DNA of 64,000 nucleotides, from positions 34,977,318 to 35,041,317 of the forward strand of contig NC_067285.1 in NCBI RefSeq assembly GCF_020740795.1, given 5' to 3'. The position numbers and the translations under genes were made by a program. Below are positions 40,838 to 53,000 of the stretch, piece by piece (position 1 is the stretch's first letter; each line of letters begins with the position of its first letter). This DNA is from Apus apus. Lineage: Eukaryota; Chordata; Aves; Apodiformes; Apodidae. Under the pieces are notes generated by a model. It was not told the DNA's origin and ran no database searches. It saw only the letters and a program-made list of their open reading frames with translations.

Positions 40838-41060
40838 ATGGCCACCGAGCCCCCGCTGCCCGCGGCGGGGCGGCCCGAGGGCGGGCGCGGGCGCTGCGCG
40901 GGCGGCGGGCGCGGCGAAGCGGAGGAGGCCGCGGCCCAGCCGGCGCTCGGCGCCTCCCCGGGCCCCGCGGCGGGGGCTGCGGGCCGGCGGCGGGGGCTGA
41001 ACGGCTGCGTGCCGCTGTCGCACCAGGTGGCCGGGCACATGTACGGCAAGGATAAAGGCG
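40838..41060 (+). CDS. IPMK: IPMK coding exon 1 (residues 1-74 plus 1 nt)
   Basis: Runs from MATEPPLP through a low-complexity Gly/Ala/Arg region to QVAGHMYGKDKG, with a GTGAGC donor. G at -3 and +4 gives a good Kozak context. Residues 54-70 are the strongly conserved part. Confidence 0.93.
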
Positions 41061-44000
41061 GTGAGCGGCGGCGGGGAAGCGGGGGCGAAGGGCTGGGGCC
41101 GCCCGGGAGATGGGGGGGGGGGTTCCCCGCCACCCCGGTGCTGCCGGGGGCCGGCCGGCCTGGCTGCGGCGGGGCGGCTCTCGCTGCCCTTCGCCTCCCG
41201 TCCCGCGCTGCTGGCGGCGGGGAGCGGGGCCGGGGCCGGGATGGGGCCCCGCGGGAGCGGCGGGAGGGGGACGCGGTACCGGGGGGTTTGGTACCGCAGG
41301 GCGGGCAGGCAGGGTTCAGTACCGCAGGGCTTGGTACCTCAGGGTTGGCGGGCAGGGTTGGTGCCTCAGGGTTGGCGGGCAGAGTTGGTACCGCGGGGTT
41401 TGGTACCTCCGGGTTTGTTACCTCAGGGTTGGCGGGCAGAGTTGGTGCCTCAGGGTTTGGTACCTCAGGGTTTGTTACCTCAGGGCGGGCGGGCAGGGTT
41501 GGTACCTCAGGGTTTGGTACCTCAGGGTTTGGTACCTCAGGGCGGGCGGGCAGGCAGGATGTGCCGCCTCAGGGCTGAGCTCCCGCGCCGGGCTCTGCCC
41601 GTCCCCGTTGGGCTGCGAGCAGCCGCTGGGCCCGGGGTGCGGGTGTGGGCGCCGTGGCCGGGGGGTCCGGCTGCCTCCTCCGGGCTCTGCCTCCTCCAGG
41701 GCCGTGTCTCTGCGGCCCAGGGCCTTCTTGCAGGTGGTTTTCAGACACAGTAATGGCCTGTCAGGACCGGGGTGTTAACAGGCACCCTCAGCTTCATTTT
41801 AACAGGAACCTTTTAAAAAAAGTGTTGATTCAGGTGATGGCGTGCTGGTCCCCTCAGAATGCGTCTTGAAGCTGTGCTTCATGTGAACCCACAAACCTGT
41901 GGCCACCAGGAACTCCAGCAGAATGTTTGTTAGTGATTTACCCACCGGAGGTGGCTCCTCAGTTGCTTGTTTATTTGATGGTAAGAGTAAGTCTGCACCA
42001 GAGGCTAGTAAAGCAGTCTAATAATACAGGTATCATGAGGATACAGCATTTCTGAAGCGTGCTTCCACTAGCTTTAATTCTTTATTTCAATTCTAGATTT
42101 TGAGGAGCGAGGTGTTGGCCCTTCTGATGTAGGTGCCTTTTAACATAGAGGTGGTGAGTGCCAGAGCAAGCGGCCAAGTTCATGTTGCCATATGGCATTT
42201 CTCACCCTTCCAGGATGTCACGTTTGGTATAACCCCTGCCCCTGAGCCAAAGGGAAGGTGCATGTCCGCTCAGCTCTCGTGGTGCCCTTTGAGAGTGGCT
42301 GTACTGAGTACCTGCTGTCCTGTTATTGCCTTTGAACCCCGAAGGTGGGAACTGCCTCTGCTGAAAAGGCCGTGGGCTGAACTTCAGAACCTCTTCAGCG
42401 AGTGGAATTACAGCAGTAATGACACTCACTGTCAGTTTGTCTTATCTACAGCCTGCCTCCCTGGCATGTCGTGCTGCTGATAATCTTCACAGCAAGATGT
42501 CCCCTTGCCCCTGCTGTGCAATGAGATGAGGAGGGAGGTGTGTTGGGTCCTCGGGGCTGCGCGTCTTCCTCGTTGATCACGTATCGTAACGGGGTGGGAC
42601 CAGGCAAAAAAAGGCCTCACCTCAGTTTTATTGTAGTTGGATCGAGATGAGATGGGTGATACACCATCTATATTGCAGGTGCAGCTCAAAGGGATTAGGT
42701 AAAGCTGGCAGCACTACATCTAATGAACAAGGCCAAGATTTTCCTGCAGAGATACCACCACGGTTGATGAACTCATCTTAGAAAATGAGTTTTACATTTA
42801 AGTGAAGATGAAAGCTGCTCTGGCACTTGCAGCTCTCTCATTTTTGTAACTGTATCTTCACATTTCGTTCCTTTACAGATGTTGTATGTAGGCGTGCAGG
42901 CAGTTGGAGGTGCTAAAGACACAGGGACATGTATCATTCTGCAGTGCTGCTCCCCGTTGTGTCTTTGTTGGGAAGCCAGTTGTTTGGATGTGTGTAGTTG
43001 CTAATAGCACTGGTAGGGAATGTCACAGACGATCTGCATGCCAGAAGCTGGGAGCACTTAAAGCATATGTGAGGAGACCAGTGTGTCTTCCACCTTCTCC
43101 GTTCCTTCTCTGCTTTTTCCTTCAGTAGTCACCCTTCCTGCTGTTTTCAGTTTTTGCCCTTTCCTACCCAATTGAACCTTTGGCATTTTGGAAGCCTAAA
43201 GCTATAAAAAAACCCAATATCATAAAGCTATAAAACCATATAGAACAAACAGAAAATTATGCCTTTTTGTTGGGGCACCTCTACTGCAAGGCGTACGACA
43301 TGGCAAGTGTGCCCTGAAGGTTGTTCCTGGCTGGTGTTAGGATCCGAGCTGTTTACTGATTCAAGCTTGGAGCCTTCCTTGTTCTGCCCAGCTTCCTTCT
43401 GCATGTCACTGCTGTCCTCTGTGCTCAACTTCCCTCCTGTCCCCACGTACAAACACACAGAGGGCTTGAAGGTATCTGAAGTCATTTTGGTTTTTTGTTA
43501 CTATTTTTTTGGTTGAAGTGTGCCTTACATTGTTTCTTGCTGTAGGGTTCCCTCCCTCCTGGGTTTTCCCTCCATTTTCCCTTTTCTCCCTCAGATTGTT
43601 GCCACTTGGCAGAGGAGGGGCTCTGGCAGTCTCCCTGCATGCACACATGGACCCTTGGCTTCTGGGCATTACTGTTGACATTTGCACTGAGTAAATAATG
43701 TGTAGTAAGTAAGTAAGGTAGCCACCTCAGGCTGTGGCTGAATTCCAGAGGCAGGTGGAGGGAGACACATGATAGAGCCTTCCACTCCTGGGCTGTGGTT
43801 TGGTGCCAGTACCTGCAATGTGCTGGAGGTCCCCAAGCCATTAGTGGGATTGTGTAGCTAAAGGAGCTATTCTCTTTTGGTCTGGCTTGCTTGGTGTCAT
43901 GGAAATCACAAAACTTGTTTCTCTGGCTGCTGTTTTCCTGATGAGAAGGTTAAGGTGGCACATCTATGCTGGTCAGTCCTTGTAAGATACCCTCAGAGGA

Positions 44001-47000
44001 CAGAAGTTCTTTTCTAAAATAAATGTTCAGTGTGTTTGTGCAGAACAGGTTTTGCCTGTTGTTCAGTGAAGCATGTGGATGAGATGTGATTTTTTGTTTT
44101 GTTTAGAAGAGTGTGTACATCTGTATTCATCATTTTTGTCGTGGATTTGAGTTTCAGAATGCTAGCAGGCTTTGTGTGCAGAGCCACAGAGATATTTCAG
44201 AATTTTATTTGTGGTATAGGTCTGCTTGCTTCTTGAGAAATGTTAAATTGCATATTCATATACTAAAACAATATTTATCCCTATCTCTGCTGAAAAAACC
44301 CAGGTGCCTTAGGACAAAACCATGACCAAGGTACATATGTTAGCATCATCTGCAGGTGATGATATCTCTGGTTGTTGCTGTAGATCAGAGGGAAGGTGGT
44401 GGAGTTTTTATCTTTGTGGTGAGTGTTGAAACACAAGTCTTTCGTTTCCAGTCCTGTCTCAGTCACAGCTAGAGTAGGTGCTCTAGTCTGTGAAGAAATC
44501 CAGAGGATGAGGCAACTTCAGCCCACATCAGGTTACATTAAACCCTTCAAGTAGTATGTATCAATCCAATAGTGTGTGGTTTCTACTCCCAGGAGTATCT
44601 TCCTGATCTTTCTGCCTTGTAGATTGTCTTTTCTTACCAGCAAAGCCAACATGCAGATTTTGAGGAGTATGGATTATGAAACCTTCTTTTAATGTTGTAA
44701 CTGTTAGTAGTTCACATTCAAAACACTTTCTGTGCAGATACTTTGTTCACTCAGTGGTTTCTAGCACGAGTAAAAGGGAATGGCAGCAGGGGCAAGAAGT
44801 TGTTGTGTCTCAGGGATGTTGTGCTAGTCTGCACATTTTTGTGTGGCAGTGTTTTTCTACTTCTAGTAAGTACAGAAAATCCAGCTTTTAGCAAGCAACT
44901 TGACTTGAGATCTATTTTATGCACACTTTTTAAACCCCTCTTTGTTCATTGGCACAGCCAACTATTGAAACAACTTTTCCAAGTCTGGTGGTTGTTTTAA
45001 AGTAAATATCTTGAGCTCTGAAGATTTTGTTTCGTTTCCAAGACTGCACAACAGAGCCCATTCAGAGATAGTACTTTCTAAAAGGTGAAAACACAATTGC
45101 TGTTACAACTGCAAACTCTTCTTGGGACACAAAGCTCCTGGCTCATTTTACTGTGTTTCCTCAAGTGGTAAGCTGGAAATGGAACCCATTTTAGGTACAG
45201 TTGACATTTTTGTTTTCCTTCTAAGCAAAATAAATTACTATCTGAAAAGCTCTGAATAAGTCCTAGGGGAAAATTTCTTTACCAGAAGTGAGTTTTCTAG
45301 TTCCCTTGCAGATGATGATCTTGAAATTTAGAGCTCGTTTCATAGAGATGCTGTTAATTTTCTCCAGTTTTGCCCATACCCATGTCTTCAATACCCTCAG
45401 TTGCATTTCTTGTGCAGCTACTTGGCAATATTGCTGGCTGGAGAGTCATTAAGGCTGTTTCAAGAGGATATTTTGGGTTGTTGGTTTTTGTTTTGGTGCA
45501 GACATGATGAAGATGGTAGCGCGGCTGAGGTGAAATTCTGCGTTGTGATTATTGGGTAATACAAATAGTAGCATCTGATTAGCATGGAGTGCCACATGTC
45601 CAGTGATTCAGAAGTGCTCCTTCTATGCCACTAGTATAGAAATCCATTCACAGAACATGTTTTTGCATTTTAGCTGATGAGGAATGCCTTGAACTTGGTA
45701 CTAACTAACCCCTTCAACTCCTGGCATTGTTGAAAGAACAACTTACCAGCTACTTAAAAAAGGAGTGTCTGTGTAATCTTCCGTAGTTGAATGACTGTGG
45801 GTTTTTTGGGTGGAACTTTTAATGTCAAATCCCAGTACTACTGTGTTGGCCTTGAGCAGAGTTAGACCCGGGAAATAATAATGATGGCTAGAGAAAAAGG
45901 AAGTGCAAGCAAACTTCTGCTAAGGGTTTTGGGTAGGAGCTGCCAGGTTTGACTCACTGTGCACCACTCAGCAAACAGCCTGTCCCTGGTGGTGCATTTG
46001 CTCTTTCTGAAGAACAACAAAACAAGCATAATAAAAGCTGTTTCTCTTCAAGCTAAGCCCTGAAGGAAGTGTTTCTCTTCTAGGTATACTGCAGCATCCC
46101 GACGGGACTGTCCTGAAGCAGTTGCAGCCACCACCTCGTGGCCCCAGGGAGCAGGAGTTCTACAACAAGGTGAGGGCCCTGGGCGTGGAGGGCACTGGCT
46201 GGCAGCAGGGAAATGCTGGTGGGGCTTCCAGCAGAAGTACTTCTTCAGTGTTGCAGCTGGGAAAGTGCAACCGAAATATCTGAATGGTAGGTCACTGACA
46301 GCCCTGTTGTGCTATCTCTGCTCTCCAGCACTTTCTCCTCTTTGAATGTTTGTCCCTGTGCCAGACCTACTTCACTCACAGAGCTGGAGCTTGCTTATTT
46401 GCTCGTGGGACAGCAGGGTTTTCACAGCATCTAAGGTTTGATTGAAGAGCTTTGTGTTCTCTCCAACTACGATGAAAGGGTGGTATGTTTGATCCCACCT
46501 TTCTCATCTTGCCAAGTGTCTCAGAATTGGTTGCATCTAAATTTAGCATGTCTTACACTTCCATCTAGTCTGGTTTATGGCTGGAACTCTTCGCTGTATT
46601 CAAGCTGTTCACTGCATTAAAACTCAGCTCCTTTAAAAAGTCCATAAAAAGTGAAACTCTCCAGTTGTTTTAACTTTTGTTGGCTGCATTTTTCCTGTTG
46701 CTCATCTGCAGTTTGCTTTATCAGCAACTTTAATAATGCAAACCAGGAAAGCTGTTGCTTTTTGTCTTAGGAGGGCAAACTGTTTTTAAGAGTCTTTGAG
46801 AGCCTGTGGTTGTCCATCAAGTGTTTTCCTATATCAGCTTGATATGTCTTCCTTTTCCATGGCTTATTAAGTACAAAGTACTGTAGAAATCTCCATGCAG
46901 GATGAGGGAGGAATCTTGAGACCCTCTTTATTGTGTTATTTGATTTGTGGTGTGTTGTTGTTTTTTTTTTTACGAGAAGGGTATTAATTAAAGTTACCAA

Positions 47001-50000
47001 AGGACCTTAGGTATTTTGTGGAAATGTCTCAAATTAAAACAGACTGAGCAACGTGCTCCAAGCAAACAGTGTGTTTGCACACTAGTATTACTTGACAGTT
47101 CTCATGATGGGACTGCTAGACAAAACAGCAGCTCTTGAGTTAGTAGGAGCCCATTAAATCTAGATGTAAATATTTTTCTGAGGTTTCTCAGTGACTGTCA
47201 TTTAGATGAGGTTAAGAAAGATGCAATCCAGCCTGAGGGGTAGCTATTCTATTCAGTAGAAGGAGAAAGCTTGAAGATAGTCCCCTTTGAGTGCCAGGCT
47301 ACTTATTCTTCTGTGGAATCCTGAGGTTTTGCTGTCTAAAACCAGAAGGTGAGAGGAGGAAGCTTAAGCATTGCTTAGACATTAACCATTTGCAGCACAG
47401 GCTTCAGCACTTTGCCTGTTGCTTAGATTCACATGACAAGCCCTGAGCGAGACCCTGGGCAAAACCTTGGCAAAAAGAGGTTTGTATCAGTCCCGTTTTT
47501 ACTGTGCCCTGTCGTAATGGAAGGAGTCAGGTCTCAGTGCTGGTAACTTGATTCAATTATGTCTTCCAGGGCCTTGGTGGGTTTCTTCCAACACTGATTT
47601 TTGTGGTTTAAAGCCATGTGGGAAAGAGTTTGGGCAATTACTGAAAAATAATGGAGGAAGGGAAAGGTACATACACAGTTACTGGTGCATGGGCTAGAAT
47701 CCCCCTTCGTGGGAGAAGGGAGGGAGAGCAAATGCAGGTATGTTACACAGGTGAAAGTACAGGAGAAAGGTCTTGGGGATTTGTGGCTTCTCAATGATTA
47801 ACTCCTATCATGTTTGCTCTCAGGCAAGAACCACATGATGTGGGATACAGACACCTAAGCTCTGGTGTGGTTGTTGCAAGGTGAGGATTACTGTGGATTG
47901 TGAGGTTCAGTGTAAGGTCTAGTTCCATGTACAGCTTGAGCTGATACAATAAATAGCTCATTGCTGCCAAGAGAGAAGGGCCTTTCTTCCATTTCCTGCC
48001 ATTCCCAGTGCTGTACTGGTGCTTTTTGGGCAGCAATGAACTGATTTGAAAAGGCAGCAGAACTTCCCTGTGTTGGTAGTCTTCTGTCAACCTTGGTGAT
48101 TAAATGGCTAAGGAGTGGGAACAACAGCAGTACTGTACTGCCCTGTTCTAGTGACTTGAGCTCAACGCTTCTTCTGGTCTATAATCAACATTATCACCTT
48201 GGAGCTGGCTAATGAGCCTCCAGAGAATGGAGGAAGGAGAATTTTACTACTTCTTAAGGCAAGGGGTTTCTCCCAAGGCAGCTGGGTACTGGAGATGGTG
48301 AGAAACAGTGGAGAAATGAAACAAGGGAAGCAAGATTGATGTATCCCAAGCTGTCACTTTGTCAGCTAGACAGCAGATCCATTGATAAGGTCAAACCAGA
48401 AGGTTACCCATTAGCATATGTGGATTAATCATGACTTTTTTTTTTTAAATTTCTGCACCTGTTTTCTTTCATATGCACTTAAAACTGCTTTGTCTGTAGT
48501 GACAGATTAGTCACTGCTTCCTTTGCATGCCACCTTCCCCTGGCCTGAATTAAGAGCAGTACCCCAGTACCTGGGCCAGGAGCTGGTTGGGGCTTTTACA
48601 TATGTGTAAAGCAAACTTCCTCAGCTGAAGCAATTGAGAACCCCTGTAGCTGATGGTAGCAAGAGGATGAGCAGGTCTCAGTTTGAGCTGGACTGCAGGT
48701 ACTGCAGGTCTGAGGTAGAGGTGTCTCCCAATAACCACCAGTGACCAGGGAGTAATATTCCACCATGTAGTCCAAGTGCTCGTGAGATGAAGGTTGCAGG
48801 GGATGTGTCATGATGGAAGATAATGGGACACTAGCAGGTAAATTGGAATATAACCCTGATATATTTAACCTGATAGCAGGTAGATGCTATCTTCTTTCTG
48901 GACAAGTCTGGCTTCTCCTCTGAACAGGCTGCTTCAGTGAATCACCAGGAGTTTTATCTCCAGTGCAAACGATGGTTGTTTTCTGTTGAGCAGAAAGCTG
49001 AGTGCTGACCAGGAGAGCCCAAGCAACAGGGGCTTCTGTTTTGGAATGGAAGCTTGAGCAAGACACTGATCTGAAACTGGGATCTGTAGATCAGCCTGCT
49101 CAGAAGTGGGTGGCAAATGGAAGTTTTGAGGTATTTCACAGGTCTTTGTCAAAGTGGAAAACTGGAAAATCTCTCTACTAGTTCCTACTCAGCCTACCAC
49201 TAGGTTGCCTTTCTCTTTTCCTGAGAATGTAGTTTGAGCTCAGCAGTTTAAAAAATAAACACCCTCTAGAGACCAGTGGTCAGTCTTAAGAAATTATTTC
49301 ACCAAGTGAACCCAAGTTTTATCTCTTCTGGAATAGTATGTGTCATTCTCTACAGCTGGGGAAATGGCTTGCCAGGATTCTGTGTCATGAGGGAGGGGAA
49401 AAGCAGAGTATGACAAGATTATTGTGAATATCTTCCATGATAAAATGTAGTAGAATTAATTGTTTGTAGTCATTGTTAATCACTTACTGTGTGTTGCTTA
49501 ACTTACCACTGCAGTTTGACTTTCCAGTGGTAATGTCCACTTGCTGTTGAGCTCTGTAAATATGAGGAATTATCAAATCAAAATAATATTTCAGTTTTGT
49601 TCTTGCCAACTCCCTTCCTGTAGCAAAGGGCATGAACTTTTACAAACACAGGCTGCATAACCATGGAGTGTTATACCAGGTTTTCTGATACCCTTATCTG
49701 GTTAAATGCTGAGGGTTTTTTTAACCCTGAAGAGCTACAAAATACTTTGTTTTCAGTAGATAGGAGCAGCAAGAGAAGGAAAAAAAAATGAAAGTTGAAA
49801 GATTGTGTTTTTTTCAGGACTATCTGCACTGATGATCAGTCATTTCCATTTAATGGGAGTAATTGGTGAGTGTGTAGGCAGAGACACTCTGGAGGACTGT
49901 TTTTAAAGGAGTTTGAGGAGGAAATAGTAAGCAGAAATGTGGAAAGAGGAAAATAGTGTTGTTTGAAAGGAAAGTATATATATTGTGTACCAGTGACCTG

Positions 50001-53000
50001 TTTCCATTGAAGAAATCAAACTGGTAGAAGGGAGAGTGTGTTTCTGGTAGGCTGCCTACACATGCATGCTGAGGGATCCACAACAATGTCCCAGCAGTTG
50101 GCTTCATCTGCTTTATGCCAGGGCACACTGATACATGCTGAAACTGCTTGATTTAATTCAGCAGTGTTGGGAGAGCCTGTGAGCCCTCCTACAGGGACCT
50201 TTTCTGGCAGATGGGTTGGGAACTGTCAGAAAAGGACCCTTTGAAAAGGTTAGTGCAGCTGCTGTAGGAGGTAAAACCTCCCTGCTTAGCTCTTGACTCA
50301 GACATGCCGGGCTGTACCCCAGAGCACTGTGTGCCAGCATAACTCTCCTGATTTAAGATCTGTCCTCTTCAGCACAGGGTTTTCCTTCATTTGTCATGTC
50401 AAGAATGCAGCATTGCAGAAACTACTGTCCTGTTGGTGCCCCAAAGAGGGGGAGGAGGCTGGAATGTCAGGCTGTAAATAGGGCAGCTGCTTTTGTGGGC
50501 ACAAAAAGATAGAGCTTGGGCTGCAAATACCTGAAACTGAGGAAGAGAGAACTTGCAGTTGCAGGCGTGTTTTTAGCAGTAAGAGATTGAGTGTTTCTTA
50601 CATTCAGCAGGGCAAAAGAAGGTGGTTGGGCTATGTTGAAGTGGCAGCTCTTTGATTTCTGGTTCCTGACATAGACTCTGTGGGGCTATAAACCTGTTAC
50701 AGTGTGTACCTGTGCTGAGCACAGCGTACTGAAGGTTTTAAGGCTACTAATGCAGTAGCTAATAAACTGAGTTTTATGCTTAACAGATCAATAAATGTTC
50801 CTGTAAACTTTTATTTGAGTAGCCCTTCTACTCTTCTACATTGACAGCATGGTGCTTGGAGCAGTACAGCTTCCCCCCTCATCCTGCCTGCTGAAAACTG
50901 TCCTGAGGAGGAAGCTCTTGCAGCATGGACAACTTCCAGGATTTACCTTTTTTTAACCTCCCCCATTTTCTAGTGGCTGCATGTCAGAATTGTCATAGCT
51001 GGTTCTTATGATACAGCCAGGTAATGGCTCCAAATAATAAACCTGCAATATCACAAGGTTTCCAAGCCTGTTGTAAAGCAAGTCTTACTCTTCTTCTTGG
51101 ATACCCTTATCCCAGAGAGCAAGGGTAATTTTGGGAGGTTGGAATGAAAAGGATTTCAGGGTTCTTCCAGTCACAGCTCAGGTTACTTTCTACCTCTACC
51201 CTAGTGCTTGGGAACAGAGGGAGCTGATTGACCCCACGTAGCACTGGGGAAAGATAACTGGGCTTGTCCTCTGGCCCTTCTGGATAACAGCTCTTCCACC
51301 CTTTGGCAGGTAATGACAGCTCTGTTAACTGCTGTAGCAGTAGTCTGAAAGTTCAGGGTTCGAGCCCTGCTGACATAAGATATGAATGCAAGGAAGCTGT
51401 TACCACTGCAGATAATAGAAATTGTTTGTCACTCTTGTTACATGTCCTGAAAACAAAGCCAGGATGTAAGACATACAAATAGCTCCAGCATGTAAAAGAG
51501 ATTTACATTGGTTAGGTGAGAGTCAGGCACTTGAAAGCTGGGAAGTCATGGTTTCGTGGTTGCCTGCACAGTTGTTGTCCTGAGCTCTTGTTGCATGCAT
51601 TATAGTGCAGCTTTCACTAGGGCAATGACCTGTCTTTCTGTTTTGCTTCCTCTAAAGAACTCACTAACTCATTTTACAACCTGACAGAAGGCAGAATTAA
51701 TATCGTTTGTGCAATTCCTGCTGTCTCTTGTGTAACAGTTCATCTTTGTCTCTGTGGCCAGAGGATAACGAGTTAGTGAAGACTCAATTACATTAATATT
51801 CTTGAAGCCAGAGTTCCTTGTGCTGCTGTGGTTATAGAGAAGAAATGTGCAGGAAATTTCTTCCCTTTACTCTTTTATTTTATTCTCAATAACCTGCTGC
51901 TACTCCTATGCCATGGCTTTTCATTGCTGCTTGAGGCTTGCTTCTCTTTTGCATTGTCTCCTTTTAATTAGCATTCAAGCAGCTTGAGGCAGTGCAGGAT
52001 ACTTCTGGTGATATCCCTCCCCCTCCATGGCATAAAATCAAGCCAGCAGCCTGAAAGATGTGTTTTGGCCTGAAAGCTTTTGCATAGAGTTGCAAGAACT
52101 GACTCAGAAGGCTCAGCCCCCTTTCAGCCTATACAGCACAAATCAGGGTAAGGCAGCTTGTGTTCTGTAAACTGTTCTGTGCTGGTGACGGAGAAGGAAA
52201 GGGAGTGGGGAGGCAGAGCATGTCTTGCTTCAGGATGGATTACCCTGTTTTGTAAACTCAGTTAACTGGTTTTATAGTCTTGATTTAGATTGTTGTCCTT
52301 GACTGAGAAAGGAGTGGATGATGGCCATCGTGCTGCTATTGTGTACTAAAATATTCTTATCCTGTGATCAAGTCTCCAGCTAAGGTTCTGATTTTCAGTC
52401 CCGTGTGGATGAAGCTTGGAGAAATAGGATGTACCTCTTATTTTGGGGATGCAGTGCCTTGCCCAGGGCTTTCCTTACGACCACATTGGGAGCTGTAGCT
52501 CAATATCCCATAAGGTTACCTTTGGCCGTGGCTCATTCAGCTACATCCAGATCTGCTGCATCTCCAGAAGAGGTACTGAAGTATACAGATTAGCCATTTG
52601 CAAGCACAGCACATTCTGGTACAGTTCTGCCCTTGGCATCCTTCCTCCTGCTGAGGAACTGCCAGGGAGGGACTCTGTTTTGCTGGGGGAACAAGCAAAT
52701 TGAAGTTCTCAAACCAGTGTGTGAAATTGCCTCACACTCTATACTTCAAACCACAAGCCTGGACAGAAGTATTGTAGTAAAAGGGAGGACATGCAGTACT
52801 CCTCAGCTAATGAGGAAAAAAAACAACATGGCTTTTTGACCAAACTGTGAAATACTGGCAGCTTGTAGTCAGGACTTGTCATATCTGGAGTTGTCTGAGA
52901 GAGATGGAGGATGAAATGTAGGTCTACGAATGTGCTGAGTTCCTACTACTGTCCTATAAACACATTTTTTTTGTACTTCAGATGACTGCTGACTGACTGA

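Larger units (their letters stand above)
40200..41270. promoter_or_regulatory. IPMK: CpG-island promoter of IPMK
   Basis: Very high GC and CpG density spans the region before, across and after IPMK exon 1. No TATA box is visible. The upstream half is built on a GGGGACACCCAC minisatellite. Confidence 0.8.

Noticed and set aside
40070-41133. Long minus-strand open frames (322 and 341 codons) over IPMK exon 1
   Set aside because: The GC-rich minisatellite and CpG island lack stop codons in most frames. No domain is visible, and the opposite strand has the real IPMK exon.
51325-51385. tRNA-like B box (GGTTCGAGCC) with a short hairpin
   Set aside because: There is no acceptor stem, the A box is too close and poor, and the T-loop length is wrong when the stem pairs. 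It is probably a chance hairpin.
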